Shown here: piece by piece, positions 16,907 through 24,362 of the stretch
Layout of the letters: every line of letters starts with the position of its first letter
Numbering within the stretch: position 1 is the first letter of the stretch
DNA from: Paenibacillus ferrarius
GTDB lineage: Bacteria > Bacillota > Bacilli > Paenibacillales > NBRC-103111
Direction of reading: 5' to 3'
Assembly (NCBI RefSeq): GCF_002027705.1
Contig: NZ_MBTG01000038.1
Span: 14,920 to 52,263 of the forward strand
Length of the DNA stretch: 37,344 nt
The notes under the pieces: model-generated
Seen by the model: only the letters and a program-made list of their open reading frames with translations
The model's database searches: none
What the model was told of the DNA's origin: nothing
Translations under genes and position numbers: made by a program

Positions 16907-17084
16907 CCTGCGAAAATGCAGGTTTTTTTGATAAAATCGGATGAAAAGTGGGAATGCCTGCAAAAGTGCAGGTATTTTTGTTTTTTTTAACCTGAAATCG
17001 GGAAATGGCCTAAAAAGCCTGCAGAATCGCAGGAATTTCTTTATTTAGGTGATCGAAAGAGGAAAAAAGATGCACAATTGCAGG
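16907..17084. repeat. Array of four CCTGC-N6-GCAGG hairpins
   Basis: Copies at 16907-16922, 16957-16972, 17018-17033 and a decayed one ending at 17084, spaced 50-61 bp. The first two are followed by T-runs of seven or more, like intrinsic terminators, and AAATCGG-type sequence recurs between them, so the unit is a degenerate repeat of about 55 bp. As terminators they would insulate the sugar operon from the DinB gene. Confidence 0.75.
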
Positions 17085-17354
17085 AATTTGATAAGGAGCG
17101 GCTATAAATCACAATTTGTAACCACAAACCGGTAATCTCAATTCGCACACGACCCGGAAACGGCAAATAGGAAATGCAAACCGCAATCCCAACCACAATC
17201 CCAGACCGCAAACCGCGACAAATGGACAACCGTTGGATGATTTTATTCAAGAGGCGTGTTTGTAGTTAGTGTCTGAGAGGATTCGGCCGAGAAAAGCGTA
17301 AAATATGTAACTATAGTCCGAAAAAAACGTCAACTTTTCGCATAGTTCAATTGC

Positions 17355-17360
17355 TATAAT
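17355..17360 (+). promoter_or_regulatory. Probable -10 element of the sugar operon
   Basis: Perfect TATAAT 25 bp upstream of ATG 17386. A weak -35 (AACTTT at 17332-17337) stands 17 bp further up. No convincing catabolite-repression site was found nearby. Confidence 0.45.
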
Positions 17361-17385
17361 TAAGGGGAACTAGAGGAATGGTGGG

Positions 17386-18249
17386 ATGTGTAAAATGATA
17401 CTTGAACGATTAGGCGTTCTGACGGATGAAGTTTCTGCTCATTTTGAAGAAGCGTTGGATTGGGCAGTCGAACAGGGATTGAAGCATGTGGAAGTCCGAG
17501 TCATTAACGGGAAGAATGTGATCACGCTAAATGACGAGCAAGCGACGGAAGTTAGGCGTCAGGTCGAGGCTCGCGGTTTATTCATTTCTGCGATGGCTTC
17601 TCCTTTGTTTAAATGTGCGCTGGATTTGAGCAGGCCAACGGCCTCGGGAGACACTTTTGGTCAGAAAGAAGAGGATGTGGATGCTCACTTCGCCAAGCTG
17701 GACCGTGCCATTCAGCTAGCTAAGCTGCTGGGCACGAATCGGATTCGTGTTTTTTCATTCTGGCGTGAGGCCGAACCACTGAAATATAAGGAAGATATCG
17801 TCAGTTGCCTAAGGCGAGCTGCAGAAGCAGCCCAACAGGGAGGCGTGCAGCTTTTGCTTGAGAATGAACCATCCTGCAATGGCGGCTTTGCGGAGGAAGT
17901 GGCTGAAATTGTGCGAGGTGTTGACTCGCCTGCTCTAAGGGGACTTTGGGACCCAGGCAATGAGGCATATGGCGGTCGTGAGGCATTTCCGGCAGGTTAC
18001 AGATTCATGAAGGATGCTCTGGCTCATATTCATCTTAAGGATGCGTATATATGCGCAGACGGTACAGCCCGTTGTGTGCCTCTTGGCTCAGGCAATGTGC
18101 CTGTGATTGCACATCTTAAGGCTTTGTTGGCTGACGGGTACGAGGGGCTTTTTACGATCGAGACGCATTATATTCCTGAAGGGGGCAGTCAGATGACCGG
18201 CACTCGTATGACGCTCGATGCGCTGCGTGCCCTTCTAAGCGAGGTATAG
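17386..18249 (+). CDS. Sugar phosphate isomerase/epimerase (xylose-isomerase-like TIM barrel)
   Basis: 287 residues with the AP-endonuclease-2/IolE-type TIM barrel. Likely metal ligands are Glu in LLLENEP, Asp in GLWDPGN, His in HIHLKDA and the last Glu in TIETHY. Such enzymes isomerise, epimerise or dehydrate keto-sugars, often after oxidation by a Gfo/Idh/MocA enzyme, which is the next gene five bases on. Two starts are possible: ATG 17386 after AGAGGA, or ATG 17395 after GGTGGGA. It is the first gene of the operon running to 23316. Substrate unknown. Confidence 0.82.
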   Translation: MCKMILERLGVLTDEVSAHFEEALDWAVEQGLKHVEVRVINGKNVITLNDEQATEVRRQVEARGLFISAMASPLFKCALDLSRPTASGDTFGQKEEDVDAHFAKLDRAIQLAKLLGTNRIRVFSFWREAEPLKYKEDIVSCLRRAAEAAQQGGVQLLLENEPSCNGGFAEEVAEIVRGVDSPALRGLWDPGNEAYGGREAFPAGYRFMKDALAHIHLKDAYICADGTARCVPLGSGNVPVIAHLKALLADGYEGLFTIETHYIPEGGSQMTGTRMTLDALRALLSEV

Positions 18250-18254
18250 GAGCA

Positions 18255-19274
18255 ATGACGACATGGAAATTTGGCATTATTGGGTGCGGATCTGTCGCCG
18301 ACTTTCATATCGAGGCTATTCGTGAGATTGAGGACGCAAGCTTAACCTATGTTTCCAGTCGTAATGAAGCAAAGGTGAAAGCGGTTGCGGAACAAGAGGA
18401 TTGTTTGTGGACGACTAACTACCACGAGTTGATCCAGAGTGCGGATGTCGATATCGTCTGTGTGACGACTTCAAGCGGGAGTCATGCGCGTATTGGGCTG
18501 GATGTTCTAAAGGCTGGAAAGCATCTCGTGCTGGAAAAACCGATCGCAATGTCTACGCATGATGCGGCCGAGCTTGTACGTACAGCCAAAGAACGTGGAG
18601 TTACGCTATCGGTCATCTCGCAAAGGCGTTTTGAAACCCAGCATCAAGCCGTCAAACGCGTATTAGATGAAGGGGCGCTTGGCAAGCTTCTGCTTGTGGA
18701 GACCTCGCTGTCCTTTTCGCGGACGCAAGACTATTACGACACGGCGGATTGGCGGGGGACGATTGCGGAGGATGGCGGTGTTCTTATGAATCAAGGTATC
18801 CATACGTTGGATCTTTTGCTTTGGTTTGGCGGAGAGGTTCGAACGGTCTTCGGCAAAATTGCGACGCAAACGCATGACATTGAAGCGGAGGATTTGGGGC
18901 TGGCGCTTCTGCAATTCAAAAACGGCGCATTCGGCACGATTATGGCTTCAACCAGCATCCAACCCGGGTTCCCGGCAACCCTTAACCTCTACGGGGAAAA
19001 GGGGACGATTAAGTTGGAGGGTTCCTCCATCGTTCACTGGACGGTTCCCGGCAGAAGTGAGCCGAACTGGACGCAAGCGAGAGCGTACGGAGGGGTCAGC
19101 GATCCCCGCAGCATTGTTTCCGATTTTCATCAAAGCCAGTTTATAGACGTGATTGCGTCCATTGAAACGGGTATAGATCCCCTCGTTACTGGCGAGGACG
19201 GATTGAGAGCTGTGCAGTTGGTTGAAGCTATCTATGAAAGCTCGGCGAAGGGTGTTCAGATTAACATGGACTAA
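18255..19274 (+). CDS. Gfo/Idh/MocA-family oxidoreductase (first copy)
   Basis: 339 residues. The N-terminal Rossmann fold has GCGSVADFH, the EKPIAM motif near residue 95 supplies the catalytic Lys region, and GGVLMNQGIHTLD near 177-189 gives the C-terminal-domain His/Asp pair. These NAD(P)-dependent enzymes oxidise or reduce sugar hydroxyls, commonly forming 3-keto sugars for a partner TIM-barrel enzyme. The start overlaps no other gene; AGGAG is only two bases from the ATG but GAGGT lies eleven upstream. Substrate inferred only from neighbours (amino sugar or its derivative). Confidence 0.87.
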   Translation: MTTWKFGIIGCGSVADFHIEAIREIEDASLTYVSSRNEAKVKAVAEQEDCLWTTNYHELIQSADVDIVCVTTSSGSHARIGLDVLKAGKHLVLEKPIAMSTHDAAELVRTAKERGVTLSVISQRRFETQHQAVKRVLDEGALGKLLLVETSLSFSRTQDYYDTADWRGTIAEDGGVLMNQGIHTLDLLLWFGGEVRTVFGKIATQTHDIEAEDLGLALLQFKNGAFGTIMASTSIQPGFPATLNLYGEKGTIKLEGSSIVHWTVPGRSEPNWTQARAYGGVSDPRSIVSDFHQSQFIDVIASIETGIDPLVTGEDGLRAVQLVEAIYESSAKGVQINMD

Positions 19275-19322
19275 CAGCATCTTTCGTGCAGCCATATGGA
19301 TTATCGAGAGGAGGATAGACGT

Positions 19323-20096
19323 ATGAATGAATTGCCTAACGTTCTCTTTAGCCAAACGATTGATTCCTTGAAGGTTAACGTCTATGACAACCGTCTTGCT
19401 CTGGGCACTGCTGCGGGTGTGGATGTTGCCGCAAGGATCAAGCAATTGTTGTCCGAAAAACCTAACATTCGGATGATTTTTGCAGCGGCACCCTCACAAA
19501 ATGAGCTTTTGGCCTATTTGCTGGAGGATCAAGCGATTGATTGGAATCGAATTACAGCCTTTCATATGGATGAATATAACGGTTTGCCTGTGGATGCGCC
19601 GCAGAAGTTCAGCCGCTTTCTGTGCGAGCGTCTGTTTAATCAAGTAAAACCGGGCACGGTGCATCTGATTGACAGCTCCAATGAGAGTGAAGAAGAATGC
19701 CGCCGTTACGGGGAACTGCTGCGTCAGGCTCCCATCGATATGGTATGTCTTGGAATCGGTGAGAATGGGCATATCGCCTTTAATGACCCGCCTGTTGCCG
19801 ATTTTAACGATCCGCAGGTGATCAAAATGGTCGAATTGGATAACGCTTGCCGGCAGCAGCAGGTGAATGACGGCTGTTTCGCTGCTATCAAGGACGTCCC
19901 CACTCATGCGCTGACATTAACGATTCCGGCTCTGCTCTCAGGCTCACATTTGTTCTGTGTTGTCCCAGGGCCAACGAAACAGAAGGCGGTCGAGCGAACG
20001 CTTAACGGACCTATTTCAACGGAATGTCCATCTACGATACTGCGTAAACATCCAGATTGTACGCTTTATGTAGACAGGGATTCATATGGAAAGTAA
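19323..20096 (+). CDS. Glucosamine-6-phosphate deaminase-like protein (NagB family, variant)
   Basis: 257 residues of the NagB/6-phosphogluconolactonase fold. FHMDEYNGL and LGIGENGHIAFNDPP are the NagB active-site blocks: the catalytic His is kept, but Glu of the usual FNEP is Asp and the usual Asp/Asn before Gly-His is Asn. Canonical NagB isomerises and deaminates glucosamine 6-phosphate to fructose 6-phosphate and ammonia. This variant may accept a modified amino sugar phosphate. ATG 19323 follows GAGGAGG by eight bases. The gene overlaps the NagA-like gene by 11 bp, supporting a joint pathway. Confidence 0.82.
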   Translation: MNELPNVLFSQTIDSLKVNVYDNRLALGTAAGVDVAARIKQLLSEKPNIRMIFAAAPSQNELLAYLLEDQAIDWNRITAFHMDEYNGLPVDAPQKFSRFLCERLFNQVKPGTVHLIDSSNESEEECRRYGELLRQAPIDMVCLGIGENGHIAFNDPPVADFNDPQVIKMVELDNACRQQQVNDGCFAAIKDVPTHALTLTIPALLSGSHLFCVVPGPTKQKAVERTLNGPISTECPSTILRKHPDCTLYVDRDSYGK

Positions 20097-21282
20097 AGAG
20101 ATAAACCTGCACGCCATTCATTATGCAACGGGTGAGCCTGTCTCGATCTGTTTGGAGCAGGGGATGATCCGCAGCATAGAGCCGATCACATTGGAGACCC
20201 GCGGAACGTCAGAGCTGGCGATTGTCGCCCCAGGTTTAGTTGACCTTCAGATAAATGGGTATGCAGGGCATGACTTTAATCATATGCCATATGCTGATAA
20301 GCTGGTTGGTGAAGTGATTCGCAAGCTTTGGCAGGAGGGGGTAACTTCCTGCTTTCCGACGGTCATTACTAACAGTGATCAGGCGATTCAAGAAGCCTTG
20401 GAATCCATAGCGTTCGCATGCCGAGAGGATGCAGCTGCCGATCAGGGCATTGCTGGCATCCACCTGGAAGGCCCGTTTATTTCTGCTCATGACGGCGCTC
20501 GCGGAGCACACGCCCTTAAGTATGTAAAACCGCCGGATTGGGAGCTGTTTACCCGTTGGCAGGAAGCATCCGGCGGGCGAATCCGAATTGTTACTCTGTC
20601 GCCAGAATGGCCCGATAGTGCTAAATTTATTGCGAAGTGTACAGAAAGCGGCGTAACGGTTTCAATCGGACATACATCAGCAACACCGGAACAAATCTGT
20701 GAAGCGGTGGAAGCGGGCGCGCGGATGTCAACGCATCTTGGCAATGGGGCTCATCTGATGATGCCGCGCCATCCGAATTATATCTGGGAGCAATTAGCTC
20801 AGGATCGGTTGTGGAGCAGTGTAATTGCGGATGGCTTTCATTTGCCAGATCAGGTGTTGAAGGTTGTGTTCAAAGTGAAAGGTGCTCAAGCGATGCTCGT
20901 GAGTGATGCGGTTTCACTGAGCGGACTGCCAGCGGGTGCGTACACAACACACATTGGTGGTTCTGTCGTCTTAACGCCGGAGGGCAAGCTGCATCTCGCT
21001 GAGGATGACAACCTCCTCGCCGGATCGGCGCAAATGCTGCTTAGGGGCATTGAGCATGTAACGAATCGGGCGCTGGCCGATTTAGCGGAAGCTTGGGACA
21101 TGGCTTCTGTAAGACCATCCAGCTGCATGAAGCTGCCTTCATCTTCAGGTCTGGCGCCGGGAGCTCCGGCTGATTTGGTTCTGTTCCGCAGAGCAGGAAA
21201 CCAAATTCGTTTGGAACGTACGTTTAAATCGGGCAAGGAAGTCTTTGTACGGAAGGACTTATTATCAAATTTTTCATCCTAA
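20086..21282 (+). CDS. N-acetylglucosamine-6-phosphate deacetylase-like protein (NagA family, variant)
   Basis: 398-residue amidohydrolase. The metal and catalytic residues are recognisable: Glu in HLEGPFI, His in IGHTSAT, His in STHLGNGAH, His in ADGFHLP and the catalytic Asp in LVSDAV. The canonical HLFNAM block that binds the sugar is replaced by HLGNGAH. NagA removes acetate from GlcNAc-6-phosphate, feeding NagB; the adjacent NagB-like gene fits, but the altered pocket suggests a related substrate. The start lies inside the nagB-like gene, with GGG and GGA sites nearby. Confidence 0.82.
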   Translation: MESKEINLHAIHYATGEPVSICLEQGMIRSIEPITLETRGTSELAIVAPGLVDLQINGYAGHDFNHMPYADKLVGEVIRKLWQEGVTSCFPTVITNSDQAIQEALESIAFACREDAAADQGIAGIHLEGPFISAHDGARGAHALKYVKPPDWELFTRWQEASGGRIRIVTLSPEWPDSAKFIAKCTESGVTVSIGHTSATPEQICEAVEAGARMSTHLGNGAHLMMPRHPNYIWEQLAQDRLWSSVIADGFHLPDQVLKVVFKVKGAQAMLVSDAVSLSGLPAGAYTTHIGGSVVLTPEGKLHLAEDDNLLAGSAQMLLRGIEHVTNRALADLAEAWDMASVRPSSCMKLPSSSGLAPGAPADLVLFRRAGNQIRLERTFKSGKEVFVRKDLLSNFSS

Positions 21283-21306
21283 TGAATGATAGTAGGTGGT
21301 AGTGAG

Positions 21307-22206
21307 ATGGGGCCAGATAAACCCTATTATCAAAGCAAGGATCAGTTGAATAAAGCCTTTCCTTTTAAAATCATGCGGTACTCTAGCACCGAGATGAAAC
21401 AACCCATGCATATTCATGATTATATTCAAATCGTTTATGTCCTTCACGGAGTGTGCAACCATCAATTGCGCGGGAAGTCGCTTACAGCCAGCAGAGGCGA
21501 TATTTTCATCATTGCTCCCCATATTGAGCATAGTTTGAGTGCGATTGAGGATAAAGCGTTCGAAGTGGTGATCGTCGATTTCATTCCGTTGCTGATTCAG
21601 GAGCAATTAAAGCCTTTTTCCGATACGCTGTATCCGCTCTTGCAGCATTCCGATGAGGATCCCCTGATTCCTTTCATCCACCATTCTTGGCTTCATTTCG
21701 GGAAAAACAAGCAGGTTTTCGTCGAACAGCTTTTGCAGGATATTCAGGATGAATTCGAGCATAAGGAAGTGGGGTTCGAGCACTCCATCCTGCTTAACTT
21801 AGCCAAATTGTTGATCTTAGTTGACCGTGAGTACCGCAAGGCGAAGCGGAAGCCTGCCAAACAGCCGGCGCTGGCGGACCAACAACCCATGGATGAAGTG
21901 AAACGGTACATCTATGACAACTTCAGTCAGGATATCCCGCTGGAACACGGAGCATTCATCGCGAATATGGCACCGGCGTATTTCAGTTATTTATTCAAAA
22001 AAGAAACGGGACAAACGTTTGTTGATTTCGTTACGGAAGTGCGCATCGAGAGGGCTATGGAGCTGATTCGGCGCGATACGCATACGATTACACAGATCGG
22101 CTTTCAGGTTGGGTTTCATCATTTGAGTCATTTTATCCGAACCTTCAAGAAACGCTGCGGAATCACGCCTACGGAGTACAAGAAAACATTCGGCAATCGT
22201 CCGTAA
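21307..22206 (+). CDS. AraC-family transcriptional regulator of the sugar operon
   Basis: 299 residues. An N-terminal cupin-like ligand domain (HIHDYIQI near 35, ASRGDIFIIAPHIEH near 65), a linker, and a C-terminal double helix-turn-helix (about 195-295) with the TQIGFQVGFHHLSHFIRTFKK and TPTEYKK signatures of the family. It lies inside the operon, 24 bp after the NagA-like gene, so it is probably a local, autoregulated regulator responding to the pathway substrate. ATG 21307 is chosen for AGGTGG seven bases upstream; ATG 21286 is in frame but lacks a site. Confidence 0.88.
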   Translation: MGPDKPYYQSKDQLNKAFPFKIMRYSSTEMKQPMHIHDYIQIVYVLHGVCNHQLRGKSLTASRGDIFIIAPHIEHSLSAIEDKAFEVVIVDFIPLLIQEQLKPFSDTLYPLLQHSDEDPLIPFIHHSWLHFGKNKQVFVEQLLQDIQDEFEHKEVGFEHSILLNLAKLLILVDREYRKAKRKPAKQPALADQQPMDEVKRYIYDNFSQDIPLEHGAFIANMAPAYFSYLFKKETGQTFVDFVTEVRIERAMELIRRDTHTITQIGFQVGFHHLSHFIRTFKKRCGITPTEYKKTFGNRP

Positions 22207-22233
22207 AATAGACAAAGGAAGAGGTGCATCCTT

Positions 22234-23316
22234 ATGAGTCAAAAGATCGTAAAGGTTGGGATTATCGGACAAGGACGCAGTGGTCGCGACATTCATGGCA
22301 ATCTGCTCGCACAAATTAAAGACTATTATACAATTGTTGCTGTAGCCGATTCGATTCCAGAGCGTCAGGCACGCGCGGAGCAGGAATATGGCTGCAAAGC
22401 CTATGCGAGCTGGGAGGACATGGTTGCCAATGAGGAGCTGGATTTAGTTATTAACGCTTCTCCAAGCCATCTGCATTTCCCTATCACCCTAACGCTGCTA
22501 AATCGAGGAGTTCATGTGCTTTGTGAAAAGCCGCTCGCTAGATCTGTTGAAGAAGTCGATCAGCTGATCGAAGCTTCACAAAGATCCGGGAAACAATTAG
22601 CGGTATTCCAGCAATCCCGATATCAGCCAGCTTATGTTCAAATTCAGCAAATCATCGATTCCGGTGTGCTTGGCCGCATCGTTCAGATTGATTTCTCCAT
22701 GAATAACTTTGCTCGTCGTTGGGATTGGCAAACGCTGCAAAGCAACAACGGCGGCAGCCTAATGAATACAGGACCCCATCCGCTGGATCAAACGCTGCAA
22801 TTCCTCGGAACGGATGGACTGCCTCAAGTCATGTGTATCATGGACCGAGCCAATACATTTGGGGACGCCGAAGATTATGTAAAGCTGATTCTTAGAAAAC
22901 AGGGATTTCCGACGATCGATCTTGAAATCTCATCGTGCGATGTTTTCCCTCAGGAGCAGTTTCATATTCAAGGCACAAACGGTGGGCTCCATGGGACTGC
23001 GGAGAAATTAACATGGAAATATTTCAAGCCGGAAGAAGCGCCGGATCAGCAGTTAACGAAAGAACCGCTATTCGATAGTCATGGAATGCCCGCGTATTGC
23101 AAGGAGACGTTGGACTGGCACTCCGAGAGCTGGGAACTGGCGATTCCAGGGGGCAAGACACCTTTTGAACATATGACAGAGAAATTATATCTCATGCTTT
23201 ACCATACGTTAACTGACGGGGCCCCGCTAGAAATCACGCCAGAGCAGGTGCGGCAGCAGATGTGGGTTATGGAAGAATGCCGTCGTCAGAATCCGCAAAT
23301 CTATGATCAAGCTTAA
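22234..23316 (+). CDS. Gfo/Idh/MocA-family oxidoreductase (second copy)
   Basis: 360 residues. Rossmann motif GQGRSGRDIHG, EKPLARS near residue 95, and GGSLMNTGPHPLDQ near 177-190. The GQGRSG start and the acidic ADSIPER segment suggest NAD preference. It differs clearly from the 18255-19274 copy, so the two probably act on different intermediates, for example oxidation and later re-reduction around a keto intermediate. GGAAGAGGTG lies nine bases before the ATG. It is the last gene of the operon, 27 bp behind the AraC gene. Substrate unknown. Confidence 0.86.
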   Translation: MSQKIVKVGIIGQGRSGRDIHGNLLAQIKDYYTIVAVADSIPERQARAEQEYGCKAYASWEDMVANEELDLVINASPSHLHFPITLTLLNRGVHVLCEKPLARSVEEVDQLIEASQRSGKQLAVFQQSRYQPAYVQIQQIIDSGVLGRIVQIDFSMNNFARRWDWQTLQSNNGGSLMNTGPHPLDQTLQFLGTDGLPQVMCIMDRANTFGDAEDYVKLILRKQGFPTIDLEISSCDVFPQEQFHIQGTNGGLHGTAEKLTWKYFKPEEAPDQQLTKEPLFDSHGMPAYCKETLDWHSESWELAIPGGKTPFEHMTEKLYLMLYHTLTDGAPLEITPEQVRQQMWVMEECRRQNPQIYDQA

Positions 23317-23360
23317 ATCGTTCCATATCGACGCAAGAGCCTCTTCCTGCTATGATTAGA

Positions 23361-23378
23361 AACGTTAATGATAACGTT
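23361..23378. promoter_or_regulatory. Perfect 7-bp inverted repeat, candidate operator
   Basis: AACGTTA-ATGA-TAACGTT, 23 bp upstream of the Dabb ATG. The symmetry and size suggest a dimeric repressor site of LacI or GntR type; no such regulator is encoded in the window. Confidence 0.45.
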
Positions 23379-23401
23379 CTGGAGAGAGAGTGGGTACTAA
23401 C

Positions 23402-23695
23402 ATGATTGATCACATTGTACTGGTTAAGTTCGGAGAAACAACGACAGATGCACAAATGCAAGAGGTAGCAGATCGCTTCAAAGCGCTGAAAACTCATTTG
23501 ACAGGTATCGTAGACATTCAGGCAGGAATCAACTTTTCTGAGAAAAATAAGGGCTATCAAGTCGTATTGTCTGTACGTTTTGAAGATAAAGCAGCTCTGG
23601 AAGCTTACGGTCCTAACCCGGAGCATCAGGCAGTTGCTGCGTATATTAGAGAAGTAGGCAGAGTGGATAGTTTGATTGTTGATATCGAAATTTAA
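23402..23695 (+). CDS. Dabb-family (stress-responsive A/B barrel) protein
   Basis: 97 residues with the Dabb signature: N-terminal IDHIVLVKF, a central helix, the YQVVLSVRFEDKAALEAY strand-helix, and HQAVAAYI near residue 75. The family forms dimeric alpha+beta barrels, some enzymatic and many of unknown role. It is often found beside sugar catabolic operons in Bacillota. ATG 23402 agrees with the family start; the GTG at 23390 would add four residues. The gene has its own palindromic operator candidate and terminator. Confidence 0.82.
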   Translation: MIDHIVLVKFGETTTDAQMQEVADRFKALKTHLTGIVDIQAGINFSEKNKGYQVVLSVRFEDKAALEAYGPNPEHQAVAAYIREVGRVDSLIVDIEI

Positions 23696-23705
23696 GTATG
23701 GTTCG

Positions 23706-23744
23706 AACGGCTGATGGGGATTCTTCCTTATTGGCCGTTTTTTT
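23706..23744 (+). terminator. Intrinsic terminator of the Dabb gene
   Basis: AACGGC pairs with GCCGTT across a 22-base loop and is followed by a T-run of seven. Confidence 0.7.
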
Positions 23745-23814
23745 ATTCTTATGAGTATACTAGCGGAATTCGTGCGGAATAAGAGATTCGTCCAATCTAT
23801 TAATCTAGCAAAGG

Positions 23815-23823
23815 CATACTATA
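23815..23823 (+). promoter_or_regulatory. Sigma-K-like -10 element
   Basis: CATA-CTA-TA fits the CATA-N3-TA consensus of late mother-cell sigma K promoters, 35 bp before the ATG of the spore-surface candidate. A clear -35 AC element at the expected distance is missing, so this is tentative. Confidence 0.35.
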
Positions 23824-23857
23824 TCTTATCTTCCAAAAGAAAGGAGAGGATTATAAG

Positions 23858-24274
23858 ATGGCTAATCAAATTGAAAGTTACCAAGCGGTTACTGTTACAC
23901 CGGTGACGGACGGGGTCCAGATTCCTGTTCCATTGACTCCAGCTGGAGTAGGGATTGCGGCAGTTAGCGTAATTGTTCCCGGCACATTTCCCAATGTCGT
24001 TGAATTGAAAGCGACAGTAGGTGTAAGAGGAGATACAGGGACAGGTAGTTTATTGTTTCGTATCTTCCGCGACGCGCAGGTAATCTACTATGCACGATTA
24101 GGGATAGAAGCTGGCTTCGAGAAATACTATGTCCCAACCTTGCAAGCGATCGACGTCAACCCGCCGCAAGGCTCTCACGGTTACACGTTGTCTATTGAAT
24201 CTTTAACACCAGGTGTAACAGCAACGGTTATTGGTCCGATTACCATGAGTGCTTCAGTTATTAACGCGATTTAA
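23858..24274 (+). CDS. Probable spore-surface (exosporium protein C-like) protein
   Basis: 138 residues, no signal peptide, rich in Val, Thr, Pro and Ala, with predicted all-beta composition. The pattern of a short polar N-terminus, TPVTDGVQIPVPLTPAG, then VVELKATVGVRGDTG and an IFRDAQVIYY strand resembles the ExsC-type exosporium/spore coat proteins I remember from Bacillus relatives. Strong site AAAGGAGAGG seven to nine bases upstream. The sigma-K-like -10 element supports late sporulation expression in the mother cell. Monocistronic, ending at the 24291-24342 terminator. Similarity is from memory; the sporulation role is an inference. Confidence 0.5.
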   Translation: MANQIESYQAVTVTPVTDGVQIPVPLTPAGVGIAAVSVIVPGTFPNVVELKATVGVRGDTGTGSLLFRIFRDAQVIYYARLGIEAGFEKYYVPTLQAIDVNPPQGSHGYTLSIESLTPGVTATVIGPITMSASVINAI

Positions 24275-24290
24275 TAAAAAATTTAATGAG

Positions 24291-24342
24291 AAAAGCCTCT
24301 TGTCCTTCTGATGCTGTTGTCAGGAAGGATAAGAGGCTTTTT
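24291..24342. terminator. Strong bidirectional terminator
   Basis: AAAAGCCTCTT pairs with AAGAGGCTTTT, extended by TCCTTC/GAAGGA, with T-runs on both strands. It separates the spore-surface gene (plus) from the AraC gene (minus). Confidence 0.85.
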
Positions 24343-24362
24343 GTTGGTGCAAAAGAGCGGCT

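Larger units (their letters stand above)
16776..17385. other. Long intergenic region with repeats, no gene seen
   Basis: Between the DinB gene and the sugar operon. It holds the CCTGC/GCAGG hairpin array (16907-17084), a degenerate tract rich in ACCGCAA/CCACAA motifs (about 17100-17230) and the promoter-like TATAAT at 17355. Short frames in it have neither ribosome binding sites nor recognisable content. Confidence 0.6.

Noticed and set aside
17300..17345. Possible catabolite-repression (cre) sites before the sugar operon
   Set aside because: The best candidates miss two or more fixed bases of the consensus.
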